This document shows positions 43,777-52,857 of a stretch of 57,081 nucleotides of DNA, one piece after another; the first letter of the stretch is position 1; every line of letters begins with the position of its first letter. The translations under genes were made by a program, and so were the position numbers. Below the pieces are notes generated by a model. That model saw nothing but the letters and a program-made list of their open reading frames with translations. It searched no databases and was not told the DNA's origin. Where the stretch lies: NCBI GenBank assembly GCA_945861885.1, contig CAMAVR010000016.1, positions 1 to 57,081 of the forward strand, read 5' to 3'. The stretch comes from Nannocystis exedens (GTDB taxonomy: Bacteria; Myxococcota_A; Polyangia; Polyangiales; Polyangiaceae).

Positions 43777-45555
43777 CTATTTCCCCGCCGTCGCAAACAA
43801 AAATAGCGGCGCGGAGGCCCCTGACACCGACGCTGCAATCGTACCGCGGTCGTCTCTCGCAACGATCGCTTCAACTCCGCGGCCGCCCCCGCCTACTACC
43901 AACGTTGAACTTATGATGCTCGGCGCCGCCCCTTGATGCGCAATCGCGAACGACGGGCCACCGCCGCCACTCCCGCCCCAACCGCCGGCACCCCCCGTGC
44001 CGCCAGCGGCGCCTCTATTTGTCAGGTCGGCTGCAAAAGCATCGCCTCCGAACCCTCCATCGGTGCCAAACGAGCCAAAAGCTCCGCGCCCGCCATCGCC
44101 CCCCGTTGAGCTTTCAACCCAAGATGACGCAATCGTGAGCGGACTTCCGAATGCGACAAGCGCGATGCTCGCCCCGCCCGCCGTCCCCGCGGCGCCGCCG
44201 AGGCCTGCGCACCCTCCTGCCCCTCCGCCCGACCCCCGAGGACCGTATTGCGGAAACGCTCGCGAATCTCCCCTGTAACGCAAGCCTCGCCCGCCGCCTC
44301 CCCCTTGGCCCGGAGCCCCCGGTCGGCCCGCGACGCCCGCGTTGTCGGCGATGTATCCGATGGGTGACGCGATCGAAAACGTGCCTAAGCGTCGATCGGA
44401 ACTGACACCTTGTGCTCCGCGCGCGCCGTTTGCCCCGGCCGCTGCCAAAAACGTTTCGTCGAAATTTGCATAGCCGCCTTGAGCGGATGCGCTTGTTGTT
44501 GCGATCGGTAGTCCGGGCGCCTCGGGAATAAAAACGTGGCTACACTCATCGTGATCAGTGCACGGAATTAATTGCTGCGACCCGACTCCGCCCGACCCAC
44601 CGCCGCCGCCGTTGAGCGCATCAGATGTGGGGACACCGGCGCTACTGATACAACGACTTACGCCACCAAGCCCGAACTTTGCGCGAGCGTTGCATCGCTC
44701 GACCGACCCGCGATCGAAATAGCACCACTGATCGTCGCTTCCGTCACCGGTGCCTGAAACGCCGTTGGCTCCTCCTGACTGAGTCAGCGGCGCGGTTTCG
44801 ACTGCAATCGCCCCATTTGCGCCGCGACCTGCGCGAATTGTCGAACGCTCGATGACAAGCCCCGGCGAATGGATGGCGAGTAACGCGACGCTCGTTTCGG
44901 AGGGCGCGCGCGCATCGGCGGAAAAGACATCAAAATCAGACACTTTTGTCTTTTGAACGATGTCAACGGCTCGCATGGCGGGGCTGGTTGGCGATTCGAT
45001 TTTTGCGCGGCCGGGGCCTATCGCCCAGCCATTTGCACATGAAAACCCGCCGAACATCGACACGCCGGGGGCCAGCTCGACCGCCTCGCGATAGAGCCCT
45101 TCGCACGCGTAAACGCGCTTTTTTCGCGCCGCTGCCGCTGAAATTGCAACTTTGAGCGATGCAAATGGACGCTCTTGCGACCCGTCGCCACCGGCCAACG
45201 CCCGTGCATCGACAAACACACCGAACGCTTCAGCAATGACACACGCATTTTCTGTCGGCGATGGAAGCGCGTCGCTCGCGACGCACTCAACCCCACATTT
45301 CACCAAATCGTCATCGCAATGAAAATCGCACCCCGACGAGTTGCATATCGGCGATGCGATGATCGTTGGGCCAGGCATTGCGGGACGAGGCATCCCGTCG
45401 AGATCACCGAGGTCGTCACCGCGGTCATCGCCCCCACCGGGCGTGGCAATCTCTACCGGTCGCGGACGCGGGGCTGCGCTTGGAATCGCCTCGCAGGCGG
45501 ATAAAGCACCGGCTAAAACAAGCAGAGCGAATCGGTCACTAGAACGCATCTCCAC
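43777..45555 (-). CDS. glycine-rich surface lipoprotein with DUF1565-like domain (B)
   Basis: 592 residues, with lipobox ALSAC. Start is GTG at 45555 or the in-frame ATG at 45549. A DUF1565-like start (GVFVDARALAGGDGSQERPFASLKVAISAAAARKKRVYACEGLYREAV) is followed by a long Gly-rich region (GGGGGSGGVGSQQ, GQGGGGGRGLR, GGDGGRGAFGSFGTDGGFGGDAF) and beta strands. It shares the layout, the cysteine-containing 'CEGLYR/CAGTYN' strand and 'GVFV' start with the 40340 protein, so the two arose by duplication. Divergent from the kinase. Confidence 0.8.
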   Translation of the reverse strand: MEMRSSDRFALLVLAGALSACEAIPSAAPRPRPVEIATPGGGDDRGDDLGDLDGMPRPAMPGPTIIASPICNSSGCDFHCDDDLVKCGVECVASDALPSPTENACVIAEAFGVFVDARALAGGDGSQERPFASLKVAISAAAARKKRVYACEGLYREAVELAPGVSMFGGFSCANGWAIGPGRAKIESPTSPAMRAVDIVQKTKVSDFDVFSADARAPSETSVALLAIHSPGLVIERSTIRAGRGANGAIAVETAPLTQSGGANGVSGTGDGSDDQWCYFDRGSVERCNARAKFGLGGVSRCISSAGVPTSDALNGGGGGSGGVGSQQLIPCTDHDECSHVFIPEAPGLPIATTSASAQGGYANFDETFLAAAGANGARGAQGVSSDRRLGTFSIASPIGYIADNAGVAGRPGAPGQGGGGGRGLRYRGDSRAFPQYGPRGSGGGAGGCAGLGGAAGTAGGASIALVAFGSPLTIASSWVESSTGGDGGRGAFGSFGTDGGFGGDAFAADLTNRGAAGGTGGAGGWGGSGGGGPSFAIAHQGAAPSIISSTLVVGGGGRGVEAIVARDDRGTIAASVSGASAPLFLFATAGK

Positions 45556-45645
45556 TCACATGCGTATACCGCAACCACGCCCCAATGATCTCTAAATCTC
45601 ATCGCTAGAGCGATTTCGCGATGTCATTGCGCCTGACTTTTCTGC

Positions 45646-47079
45646 ATGATGCCTCGGGGAATGAAGGGCCAACCGAGATACCAACCAGGGGAGATCGTCC
45701 CAGGCACGATCTATCGAGTCGTGCAGCCGCTCGGCTCCGGCGGGATGGGCACGGTCTATGAAGTCGAAGATACGACGGTCGGTAAACCGTACGTTCTAAA
45801 AACGCTCAACGCAGAGCTCGCCGATCGCGCCGATTTGCACGCGCGCATGGCAAAAGAAGCGCGCACACTCGCGCGTCTCTCGCATCCAAATATTGTCGAA
45901 GTGGTCACCGCCGGCGCAACAAACGACGCGCTCGAGCTTCCGTTTATTGTGATGGAGAAGTTGATCGGCCATTCGCTCCGCGCCGTACTCGATCGACAAG
46001 GGAAGCTGCCGATTTTGAGCGCGCTCGCGATCGCGACTGACCTCCTCGATGCGCTCGATTTTGCCCACGCGCACGGCGTGATTCACCGCGACGTCAAACC
46101 TGACAACATCTTTTTGCATCGACGATCGAACGGCGTGCACGTCACCAAGCTGCTCGATTTTGGGATCTTGATGCTCATGGCCGAATCGCCCGCACATGTT
46201 GGTCGGCGGTTTGTCGGCACGTTTCGATACGCTTCACCGGAGCAGCTGCGCGGCGACAGCATCACCGGGAGCAGCGACATCTACGCCGCCGGCCTGCTCA
46301 TTTACGAAATGCTAACCGGCGTCGGTCCGTTCGATGACGCACCGACGAACCCTGAGCTAGCCGACGCACATATTCATCGCCCGCCGCCGTCGATTCGGTC
46401 GATGGTCGATATTCCGGAGTCGCTCGAACAGCTCATCGGCGTGACGCTTTCAAAATCGCCAGCCGATCGCCCTCATTCCGCCGCCGCGCTGTCAAACGCG
46501 ATTCGCCAAATTGAGCAGACGCTTCGTTTAGAACGCGCGAGCGGGTTGTCCGAAGAGGCGAAATTGCCCTTCGAAGCGCCCGTTCCGATTCTCCCGGCCG
46601 ATGTCGCGGGCGAGCCAATTTTAGCGCGAACTACGGCAACTTCTTCTGCGCGAGCAAAGCGGGCGCGTCGTCTGCCGCTGACAGCCATCGCATTCGCTAC
46701 ACTTCTCGGAATCATCGCTCTCGCCATCGCGCTGTCGATCCCCCGGCCAACTTCAACATTGTCTGCTCCATCCGCAGACGGTCGTCCCAAATCTCCAACG
46801 CTGACAATCGAGTCGACGCGAGTCGATCAATCGGCGCGCATCGGCAATCGCGATCCCTCAACCGCTCCCCTAGCCGCCGCGCGAGGCGAAGCGCAACCGC
46901 CGCAAGCTGCTGGGAAATCGCGCCCACTCAAAACTGAAAACGCCGCTCCGGTGCCCGAGGCGATACACAATTCGGTCGATCATCCAGCTGTGATCCACCA
47001 CGATGTTCTCGAAGAGACGCCCAACATCGCAAAAACAACCACGCACAAACCATCGGGGCGCCCCGGAGCCGGTTTGTAG
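45646..47079 (+). CDS. Ser/Thr protein kinase with one membrane anchor
   Basis: 477 residues. Kinase domain about 20-290: glycine loop LGSGGMGTVYEV, catalytic K52 (YVLKTL), E71, HRDVKPDN with D149, DFG at 171-173 and the activation segment 'VGTFRYASPEQL'. These are all active-kinase residues. A hydrophobic helix follows at 343-365 (LPLTAIAFATLLGIIALAIALSIP), then a low-complexity outer tail of about 110 residues. Start ATG ATG at 45646; an ATG at 45661 with GGGGA upstream is an alternative. The divergent gene set on the other strand (40340-45555) is its most likely functional partner. Confidence 0.92.
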   Translation: MMPRGMKGQPRYQPGEIVPGTIYRVVQPLGSGGMGTVYEVEDTTVGKPYVLKTLNAELADRADLHARMAKEARTLARLSHPNIVEVVTAGATNDALELPFIVMEKLIGHSLRAVLDRQGKLPILSALAIATDLLDALDFAHAHGVIHRDVKPDNIFLHRRSNGVHVTKLLDFGILMLMAESPAHVGRRFVGTFRYASPEQLRGDSITGSSDIYAAGLLIYEMLTGVGPFDDAPTNPELADAHIHRPPPSIRSMVDIPESLEQLIGVTLSKSPADRPHSAAALSNAIRQIEQTLRLERASGLSEEAKLPFEAPVPILPADVAGEPILARTTATSSARAKRARRLPLTAIAFATLLGIIALAIALSIPRPTSTLSAPSADGRPKSPTLTIESTRVDQSARIGNRDPSTAPLAAARGEAQPPQAAGKSRPLKTENAAPVPEAIHNSVDHPAVIHHDVLEETPNIAKTTTHKPSGRPGAGL

Positions 47080-47106
47080 GACCACTGAGAGCGGTCGGCG
47101 GGGCTC

Positions 47107-49689
47107 TTACCGCCTAACCCCGGTCATCCGCATAACCAGGCTCCCCGCTGCATTGGAAGCGGCAACGTCTATCAGCAAATCGATCACCCAATCGTTATCC
47201 CCATCAGGGTCGACAATCACTTGCGAAACTTTCCAAAGTTCGCCATTCGTGCGGTCAATTTGCGTATTTGCCGGGCTTCGCGCGGTCACGTCGACGCAAA
47301 CTGCAGAGTGGTCGGCGTAGTACCCAGACATCGCCGATTCAAACCAGGCAGGGGTGATATCGCTATCGCGGTTGTCGCCGCTGGCGTCGCCGCTCGCATC
47401 GGCCGCTATCTCGGCCGCCGTCACGTAATCGCGGCACGCGAGTGCACGCATCAGTCGGAATAGCTGATTGCGAATCAGCACGGTGAATTGCTTCTCGTCG
47501 TCCGCGATGCCGCCGACCTTCGGATGAACTCGATCGCCGGTATCGATTGTCAACGTTGGCGCCCAACTCGGATTGCGCATCCGCTCCCATTCGTCGATCA
47601 GGCTTGAATCGACACGCCTCACGACATCGGCAAAATAAGCCTCCATCTCAAACACGTCGTCAGACTTTGCCGAATCGGGGACGCTCTGGACGAGCGTTTT
47701 GTAAACATCCGACAAATAGCGAAGCAGGAGCCCCTCAGCGCGCTGCAAATCGTATTCGCGGATGTATTCCGAAAACGACATGTACCTTTCGTACATGTCG
47801 CGCGCGATCGACTTTGGCCGAATGTTCTCGTGCCCAACCCACGGATGTTTGGCTTCAAACGCGTTGAACGTATCGTAAATAAAATCGCGATTCGGCTTCG
47901 GATATTCGAGCTTTTCGAGCTCGGCGATCCGTTCGTCGTACTCGATGCCTGCCGCTTTCATTTCGGCCATTTTTTCAGTCTTTAATGCATCAAGCTGCTT
48001 CTGTAGAATCAAATCGGGGTTCTCCAGAATTGATTCGACGAGCGTCAGTACATCGAGCGGGTACGTCCCCAATTCAGGGTCGAGGCGATTTAGCGTGTCG
48101 AGGAGGTAGAGACTCAGCGCGTGATTGAGCGAAAAGTCGTCTTGCAAGTCGGTGTGCAGCCTGAGTTTAGGCCCGTTCACACTGCGCTCGTTTATCGGCA
48201 CAAATTCAATAATGTTGGCGCGCACAAGCGACCCGAACATCGCCCGCCCGAGTTTGCTGTTTTGCTTTCGCTGCACCGGCGAATCGTGCGACGTGCGAAT
48301 CAGACGCTTCATCGCCCCGCAGCCGTCACCGTCGCGCGAAAGCACGTTGAGAAGCATCCCGTGTGAAACTTTGAATTGCGATTTTAGCGCCTCGGGCGAC
48401 GACTCGATCAACCGATCGAATATCGATTTATCCCAATGCACGTACCCGCGCTCGGGCGGCTTGCGTCGAACAATCTTTCGCCGCTTCACCGGATCGCTTC
48501 CCGCTTTTGCTTCGAGCCTCAAGTTTTCAATCACGTGCTCGGGCGCTTGCGCCACAACCGTCCCCCGGTCATCGTAGCCGCGACGCCCTGCCCGCCCGCC
48601 GATCTGGTGAAAATCACGCACGCTCAAAATAGCCGTTTTTTCCCCGGTGTATTTGCACAATTTTGTGAAGAGCACCGTACGAATCGGCACGTTGATCCCC
48701 ACGCCGAGGGTGTCGGTCCCGCAAATGATTTTGAGCTGCCCCTTCTGCGCGAGCTTCTCGACGGCGCGGCGATACTTTGGCAAAAGCCCTGCGTGATGAA
48801 GGCCTATCCCGTGACGGATAAACTTCTGAACATCTTTGCCGTACGGGCTATCGAATTTGATCCCTTCGATCGACGTCGCGATCGCCTTTTTTTCATCTTT
48901 CGTGCAGTAGTCGATGCTCATCAAGTTTTGCGCCTCTTCGGCGCAGCCGCGCTGCGTAAAACTGACAATGTAAATCGGCGCGCGCCCCGTTTCGACGAGC
49001 GACTTCACCGTCTCGTGCAGCGGCGTCTCGCGGTACTCGAACTCGAGCGGCACCGGGCGATCGCGCGATTGCACAAGCGCCGTATCATGACCTGTGAGCG
49101 CGGTGATCTCGCGCTGAAAAAAGCTCGTGTCGCCGAGCGTCGCCGACATCAGCAAAAACTGCGCGCGCGGCAACGCGAGAAGAGGAATCTGCCAAGCAAC
49201 ACCGCGCTCGCGATCCGAATAATAGTGGAACTCATCCATGATCACGGCATCGACCGGCGCGCTATTCCCCTCGCGCAACGCCATATTCGCTAAGATTTCC
49301 GCCGTGCAGCAGATGATCGGCGCGTCGCGATTGACCGTCGCATCACCGGTCATCATCCCCACGTTCTCCGCGCCAAACTCTTCGCACAGCGCGAAAAACT
49401 TTTCGCTAACCAGTGCTTTTATCGGACAGGTATAAAACGAACGTGCTCCCCACGCAGTCGAGAAAAAATGAAGCGCCGTCGCCACGAGCGATTTGCCCGA
49501 GCCGGTCGGCGTGTTTAAAATCACGTTCTTCCCAGCAATCAGCTCGAGTATCGCCTCTTCTTGCGCGGGGTATAGCTCGATCCCATGTTCAGACACATAG
49601 TCTAAAAACGAGCCTAATAACGCGTCCGAGTCGTCGGGGGCGTCGGGAGCTGGGAGGCGCGCGCGGAGGCGTGGCGTCTTGGAGGGCAT
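47107..49689 (-). CDS. Ski2-like DEAD/DEAH-box RNA/DNA helicase (DUF3516 type)
   Basis: 860 residues from the ATG at 49689. Motor motifs: Q-like [13 protein letters not shown], Walker A TPTGSGKS, motif II DEFHYY (DExH), motif III MSATL, then domain 2 with [14 protein letters not shown] and [12 protein letters not shown] (motif VI). The C-terminal 400 residues are helical ('DUF3516'-like '[22 protein letters not shown]'), a type seen in actinobacteria and myxobacteria. It probably unwinds RNA. Convergent with the kinase gene. An upstream TTG (49701) is less likely. Confidence 0.88.
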   Translation of the reverse strand: MPSKTPRLRARLPAPDAPDDSDALLGSFLDYVSEHGIELYPAQEEAILELIAGKNVILNTPTGSGKSLVATALHFFSTAWGARSFYTCPIKALVSEKFFALCEEFGAENVGMMTGDATVNRDAPIICCTAEILANMALREGNSAPVDAVIMDEFHYYSDRERGVAWQIPLLALPRAQFLLMSATLGDTSFFQREITALTGHDTALVQSRDRPVPLEFEYRETPLHETVKSLVETGRAPIYIVSFTQRGCAEEAQNLMSIDYCTKDEKKAIATSIEGIKFDSPYGKDVQKFIRHGIGLHHAGLLPKYRRAVEKLAQKGQLKIICGTDTLGVGINVPIRTVLFTKLCKYTGEKTAILSVRDFHQIGGRAGRRGYDDRGTVVAQAPEHVIENLRLEAKAGSDPVKRRKIVRRKPPERGYVHWDKSIFDRLIESSPEALKSQFKVSHGMLLNVLSRDGDGCGAMKRLIRTSHDSPVQRKQNSKLGRAMFGSLVRANIIEFVPINERSVNGPKLRLHTDLQDDFSLNHALSLYLLDTLNRLDPELGTYPLDVLTLVESILENPDLILQKQLDALKTEKMAEMKAAGIEYDERIAELEKLEYPKPNRDFIYDTFNAFEAKHPWVGHENIRPKSIARDMYERYMSFSEYIREYDLQRAEGLLLRYLSDVYKTLVQSVPDSAKSDDVFEMEAYFADVVRRVDSSLIDEWERMRNPSWAPTLTIDTGDRVHPKVGGIADDEKQFTVLIRNQLFRLMRALACRDYVTAAEIAADASGDASGDNRDSDITPAWFESAMSGYYADHSAVCVDVTARSPANTQIDRTNGELWKVSQVIVDPDGDNDWVIDLLIDVAASNAAGSLVMRMTGVRR

Positions 49690-49776
49690 GATGCATGGCA
49701 ATACAGCTATAATCTGCTACCTGCCAGGGCTCACACGCCAGACTTCCGTTTTTATAACGAGGCGTAAATTATTGCT

Positions 49777-51324
49777 ATGAATAGACTTTTAACACTTTCG
49801 GCAACCGAACTGGCGAAGCTTATTCGCGAACGCGAAGTCACTTCTGTCGAAGTCGTCGAGGCCCACATCGAGCGCATTCGCTCCGCCAATCCGACGCTCA
49901 ATGCCGTCGTAGCCGAGCGATTTCAAGACGCGCGCGCTGAAGCGGTCGCCGCCGATGCGCAAGTCCGAGCCGGTGCTGACGCCCTCGGCCCGTTTCATGG
50001 CGTGCCGTGCACAATTAAAGAGTCGTTTTCGATGCGTGGGATGCCGCATACAGCCGGCCTCGTGTCGCGAAAAGGGGTCATCGGGACGACCGACGCGCCG
50101 ACCGTCGCGCGGCTAAAAGCAGCGGGCGCGATTCCGCTCGGCGTCACCAATGTTTCTGAGCTCTGTTTTTGGATCGAGAGCAATAACCGCGTCTATGGCC
50201 GCACAAACAACCCGTATAACCCGCGCCGCACTGCCGGAGGGAGCTCCGGTGGCGAAGGGGCAATTGTCGGTGCTGGCGGTTCGCCGTTCGGTCTAGCGTC
50301 CGATGTCGGCGGGTCGATCCGCATGCCGGCATTCTTCAACGGCGTGTTCGGTCACAAGCCTTCGGGGGGGATGGTGCCGGTGTCGGGGCAGTTTCCGGTC
50401 CCCGAAGCGCAAGGGGCGCCATTTCTTGCAACCGGGCCGATCGCTCGGCACGCGGTAGATCTCTATCCGCTTCTAAAAACTATCGCCGGCCCCGATGCAG
50501 GCGATCTGTCGTGCGAAGAGTTCGATCTCAAAGATCCTTCAACGGTAAATCTTCGCGGGCTCGAGGTTGTCGACGTTACGGATAACGGCGTTTTTCCGAT
50601 CAGCGCCGAGCTCCGAGCTGCACAGAGGCGATGCGCCGATTATCTTGAAGCGCAAGGTGCGCGCGTTCGTCGCGTCAAAGTCGACGGCCTGAAGCGTTCG
50701 ATCGACATCTGGTCGTCGATGATCACGGAGACGACCGGCACAACGTTCCGCTCCCTTCTCGAAAATGGGCAGCCGATCGACCTCCCATCTGAATTCGTCA
50801 CGTGGGCGCGACGCCGGTCGCCGCACACGCTTCCATCGCTTGCTGTTGTGTGCTTAGAGCGCCTGTCGCGGTACGATAGCAATCGCAATCAGCGGGTCGT
50901 CAGCCTCGGAAATGCGCTTCGCGAAGAGCTCACCGATCTCATCGGCCCGAACGGCGTGATGCTCTTTCCGTCGTACGCCAACGCCGCGCCGCTTCACGCC
51001 GCACCGCTACTAATCCCGATCTACATCGCCTACCCTGCGATCTTTAATGTGATGCAATTCCCGGTGACTCAAGTCCCGCTTGGCCTCAATGCCTCGGGCC
51101 TACCGCTCGGGGTTCAAGTCGCGTCAATTCGGGGAAACGATCATCTGTCGATCGCCGTTGCGATCGAGCTCGAGCGATCCATGGGCGGCTGGGTCCCCCC
51201 GTGGACGGTGCAGCGCGCGCCCGAGCAAGGGTCGGCACGAAAAGCGTTTGAGCGGTCTTATTCGTCAGGGAGCCGGCTATGGCAAGCGGCACGGAACAAG
51301 CGAAATGCATTTTTTGCCGATTGA
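49777..51324 (+). CDS. amidase-signature enzyme (GatA/FAAH-like)
   Basis: 515 residues. The amidase-signature Ser-cisSer-Lys triad is present: K81 (CTIKES), S156 (GGSSGGE) and S180 (DVGGSIRMP). The sequence is closer to stand-alone amidases than to GatA: it lacks the gatB/gatC neighbours and has longer loops (RSPHTLPSLAVV). It hydrolyses an amide of unknown substrate. The next gene starts before its stop (20-base overlap), implying coupled translation. Confidence 0.9.
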   Translation: MNRLLTLSATELAKLIREREVTSVEVVEAHIERIRSANPTLNAVVAERFQDARAEAVAADAQVRAGADALGPFHGVPCTIKESFSMRGMPHTAGLVSRKGVIGTTDAPTVARLKAAGAIPLGVTNVSELCFWIESNNRVYGRTNNPYNPRRTAGGSSGGEGAIVGAGGSPFGLASDVGGSIRMPAFFNGVFGHKPSGGMVPVSGQFPVPEAQGAPFLATGPIARHAVDLYPLLKTIAGPDAGDLSCEEFDLKDPSTVNLRGLEVVDVTDNGVFPISAELRAAQRRCADYLEAQGARVRRVKVDGLKRSIDIWSSMITETTGTTFRSLLENGQPIDLPSEFVTWARRRSPHTLPSLAVVCLERLSRYDSNRNQRVVSLGNALREELTDLIGPNGVMLFPSYANAAPLHAAPLLIPIYIAYPAIFNVMQFPVTQVPLGLNASGLPLGVQVASIRGNDHLSIAVAIELERSMGGWVPPWTVQRAPEQGSARKAFERSYSSGSRLWQAARNKRNAFFAD

Positions 51325-52711
51325 GTTCATAGGCGCAATTCGAGCCGAATTTCCGCCTCGCTTTCTTGAAGAATTTATTTCGGAGCGCTCCGAACTCGAA
51401 GTTTTTGGGCGCGATGCGACGCGTGATATCGCCCCAAATCCAAGCGCCGTTGTCTTTCCTCGAACGACCGAAGAGGTGTCAAAGCTGCTTCGTCTGTGCA
51501 GCGCGCACAACGTGAGCGTCGTCCCATCTGGCGGGCGCACCGGTCTTGCCGGCGGCGCAGTCGCGGCCAATGGCGAGCTTGTTCTGTCGCTCGAAAAGAT
51601 GCGCGCAATCGGTGAAGTCGACGTCGTCGCGCGAACTGTGCGTGTCGAAGCCGGCGCGATCACCGAGGCAGTGCATCGACATTGCGAAAAACACGGTCTG
51701 ACATGGCCGGTCGATTTTGCGTCAAAAGGGTCAAGCCAAGTCGGCGGCAACATTGCGACAAACGCCGGCGGCGTCCGGGTAATTCGCTACGGGCTGACAC
51801 GCCAATGGGTACTCGGCCTGCAAGTCGTTTTGGCGAATGGCGACATTCTCGAACTAAACGGCGCTCTTGAAAAAAATAATACCGGCCCCGACCTTCGCCA
51901 ACTTTTTATCGGCAGCGAAGGGGTGTTCGGGGTCATCACCGCGGCGACGCTCAAGCTCGCCCCCGTCCCGCCGCCGGCAAGCGTATTTCTTTTGGGATTG
52001 TCGTCGATCGACGCTGTTTTATCGCTATTTCGTGAATTGCGGCGCGCCCCACTGACGATTAGCGCGTTTGAGTTTTTTACCGACAGGTGCGCGGCGCGCG
52101 TGTCACGGCATAGGCGCCTCGAGCAACCGCTCTCAACGCCAACGCCGTATTATGTTCTTCTCGAACTCGAAGCGATTGAGTTCTCCGACGTCGAGCCGCT
52201 CCTCCAGTCGCTTTTTGAAAAAGAGCTGATCGTCGACGGAACATTCGCGCAACATGCCGCGCAAGCAGCTGCGCTTTGGTCGCTACGCGAATCGATCAGC
52301 GAGAGCCTCTCCGCCACCGGAAGGCCCCACAAGAACGACATCGCTCTCCCCATCGCCGAGCTCGAATCGTTCTGCATCAAGCTCGAAAAGCTCATCGAGA
52401 CGCAATACCCAGGTTGGGAGCTCTGCCTATTCGGCCACATCGGCGACGGTAACCTTCATGTGAACATCATGAAACCGGATGCTCTAACAGAGCACGAATT
52501 TTGCGAGCACACTGCGCGTGTCGACCATGCGATTTTTGCGCTGGTTGCAGAACACGGCGGCAGCATCTCCGCCGAACACGGCATCGGCCTCTTGAAAAAA
52601 GATTACCTTCGGTATTCACGCTCACCTCAAGAGCTAGCGCTGTTTCGCGCGATAAAGCGTGTTTTTGACTCAAAAAACATTCTAAATCCCGGCAAAATAA
52701 TCGACCTCTAG
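51305..52711 (+). CDS. FAD-linked oxidase, GlcD / D-2-hydroxy-acid dehydrogenase family
   Basis: 468 residues from the ATG at 51305. FAD-binding PCMH domain (VVPSGGRTGLAGGAVA, 'SSQVGGNIATNAGGVRVIRYG', 'GSEGVFGVITAATLKLAP') and C-terminal oxidase domain ('FGHIGDGNLHVNI', 'SAEHGIGLLKK', ending 'NILNPGKIIDL'). Substrates in the family are D-lactate, glycolate or D-2-hydroxyglutarate. An earlier start at 51080 is out of homology. SerA-type enzymes can form 2-hydroxyglutarate, so proximity to serA (about 3 kb away) is suggestive only. Confidence 0.9.
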   Translation: MHFLPIEFIGAIRAEFPPRFLEEFISERSELEVFGRDATRDIAPNPSAVVFPRTTEEVSKLLRLCSAHNVSVVPSGGRTGLAGGAVAANGELVLSLEKMRAIGEVDVVARTVRVEAGAITEAVHRHCEKHGLTWPVDFASKGSSQVGGNIATNAGGVRVIRYGLTRQWVLGLQVVLANGDILELNGALEKNNTGPDLRQLFIGSEGVFGVITAATLKLAPVPPPASVFLLGLSSIDAVLSLFRELRRAPLTISAFEFFTDRCAARVSRHRRLEQPLSTPTPYYVLLELEAIEFSDVEPLLQSLFEKELIVDGTFAQHAAQAAALWSLRESISESLSATGRPHKNDIALPIAELESFCIKLEKLIETQYPGWELCLFGHIGDGNLHVNIMKPDALTEHEFCEHTARVDHAIFALVAEHGGSISAEHGIGLLKKDYLRYSRSPQELALFRAIKRVFDSKNILNPGKIIDL

Positions 52712-52857
52712 ATCTCCCGATCTCCTCGTCAACTTCAGGAATCACGCGCGGAAAATTGCCGCAAAATGAAAACATACGTTAGCTCCTCGACACGCTTCAC
52801 CCGAGTGTCAGCGTCGGCACGTCGTCGCTTTCGACGGCGTCTTATTCGGAGCTACCT

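Noticed and set aside
42573..43916. 447-residue plus-strand frame
   Set aside because: It lies antisense to three real genes that have signal peptide, PEGA and lipobox features; its composition (Arg/Gly/Ser rich) is that of a shadow frame.
40600..44400. Possible CRISPR or satellite array in Gly-rich regions
   Set aside because: The repeats are codon-level GGC/GGT runs inside reading frames, of varied length, with no spacers or direct repeats of fixed size.
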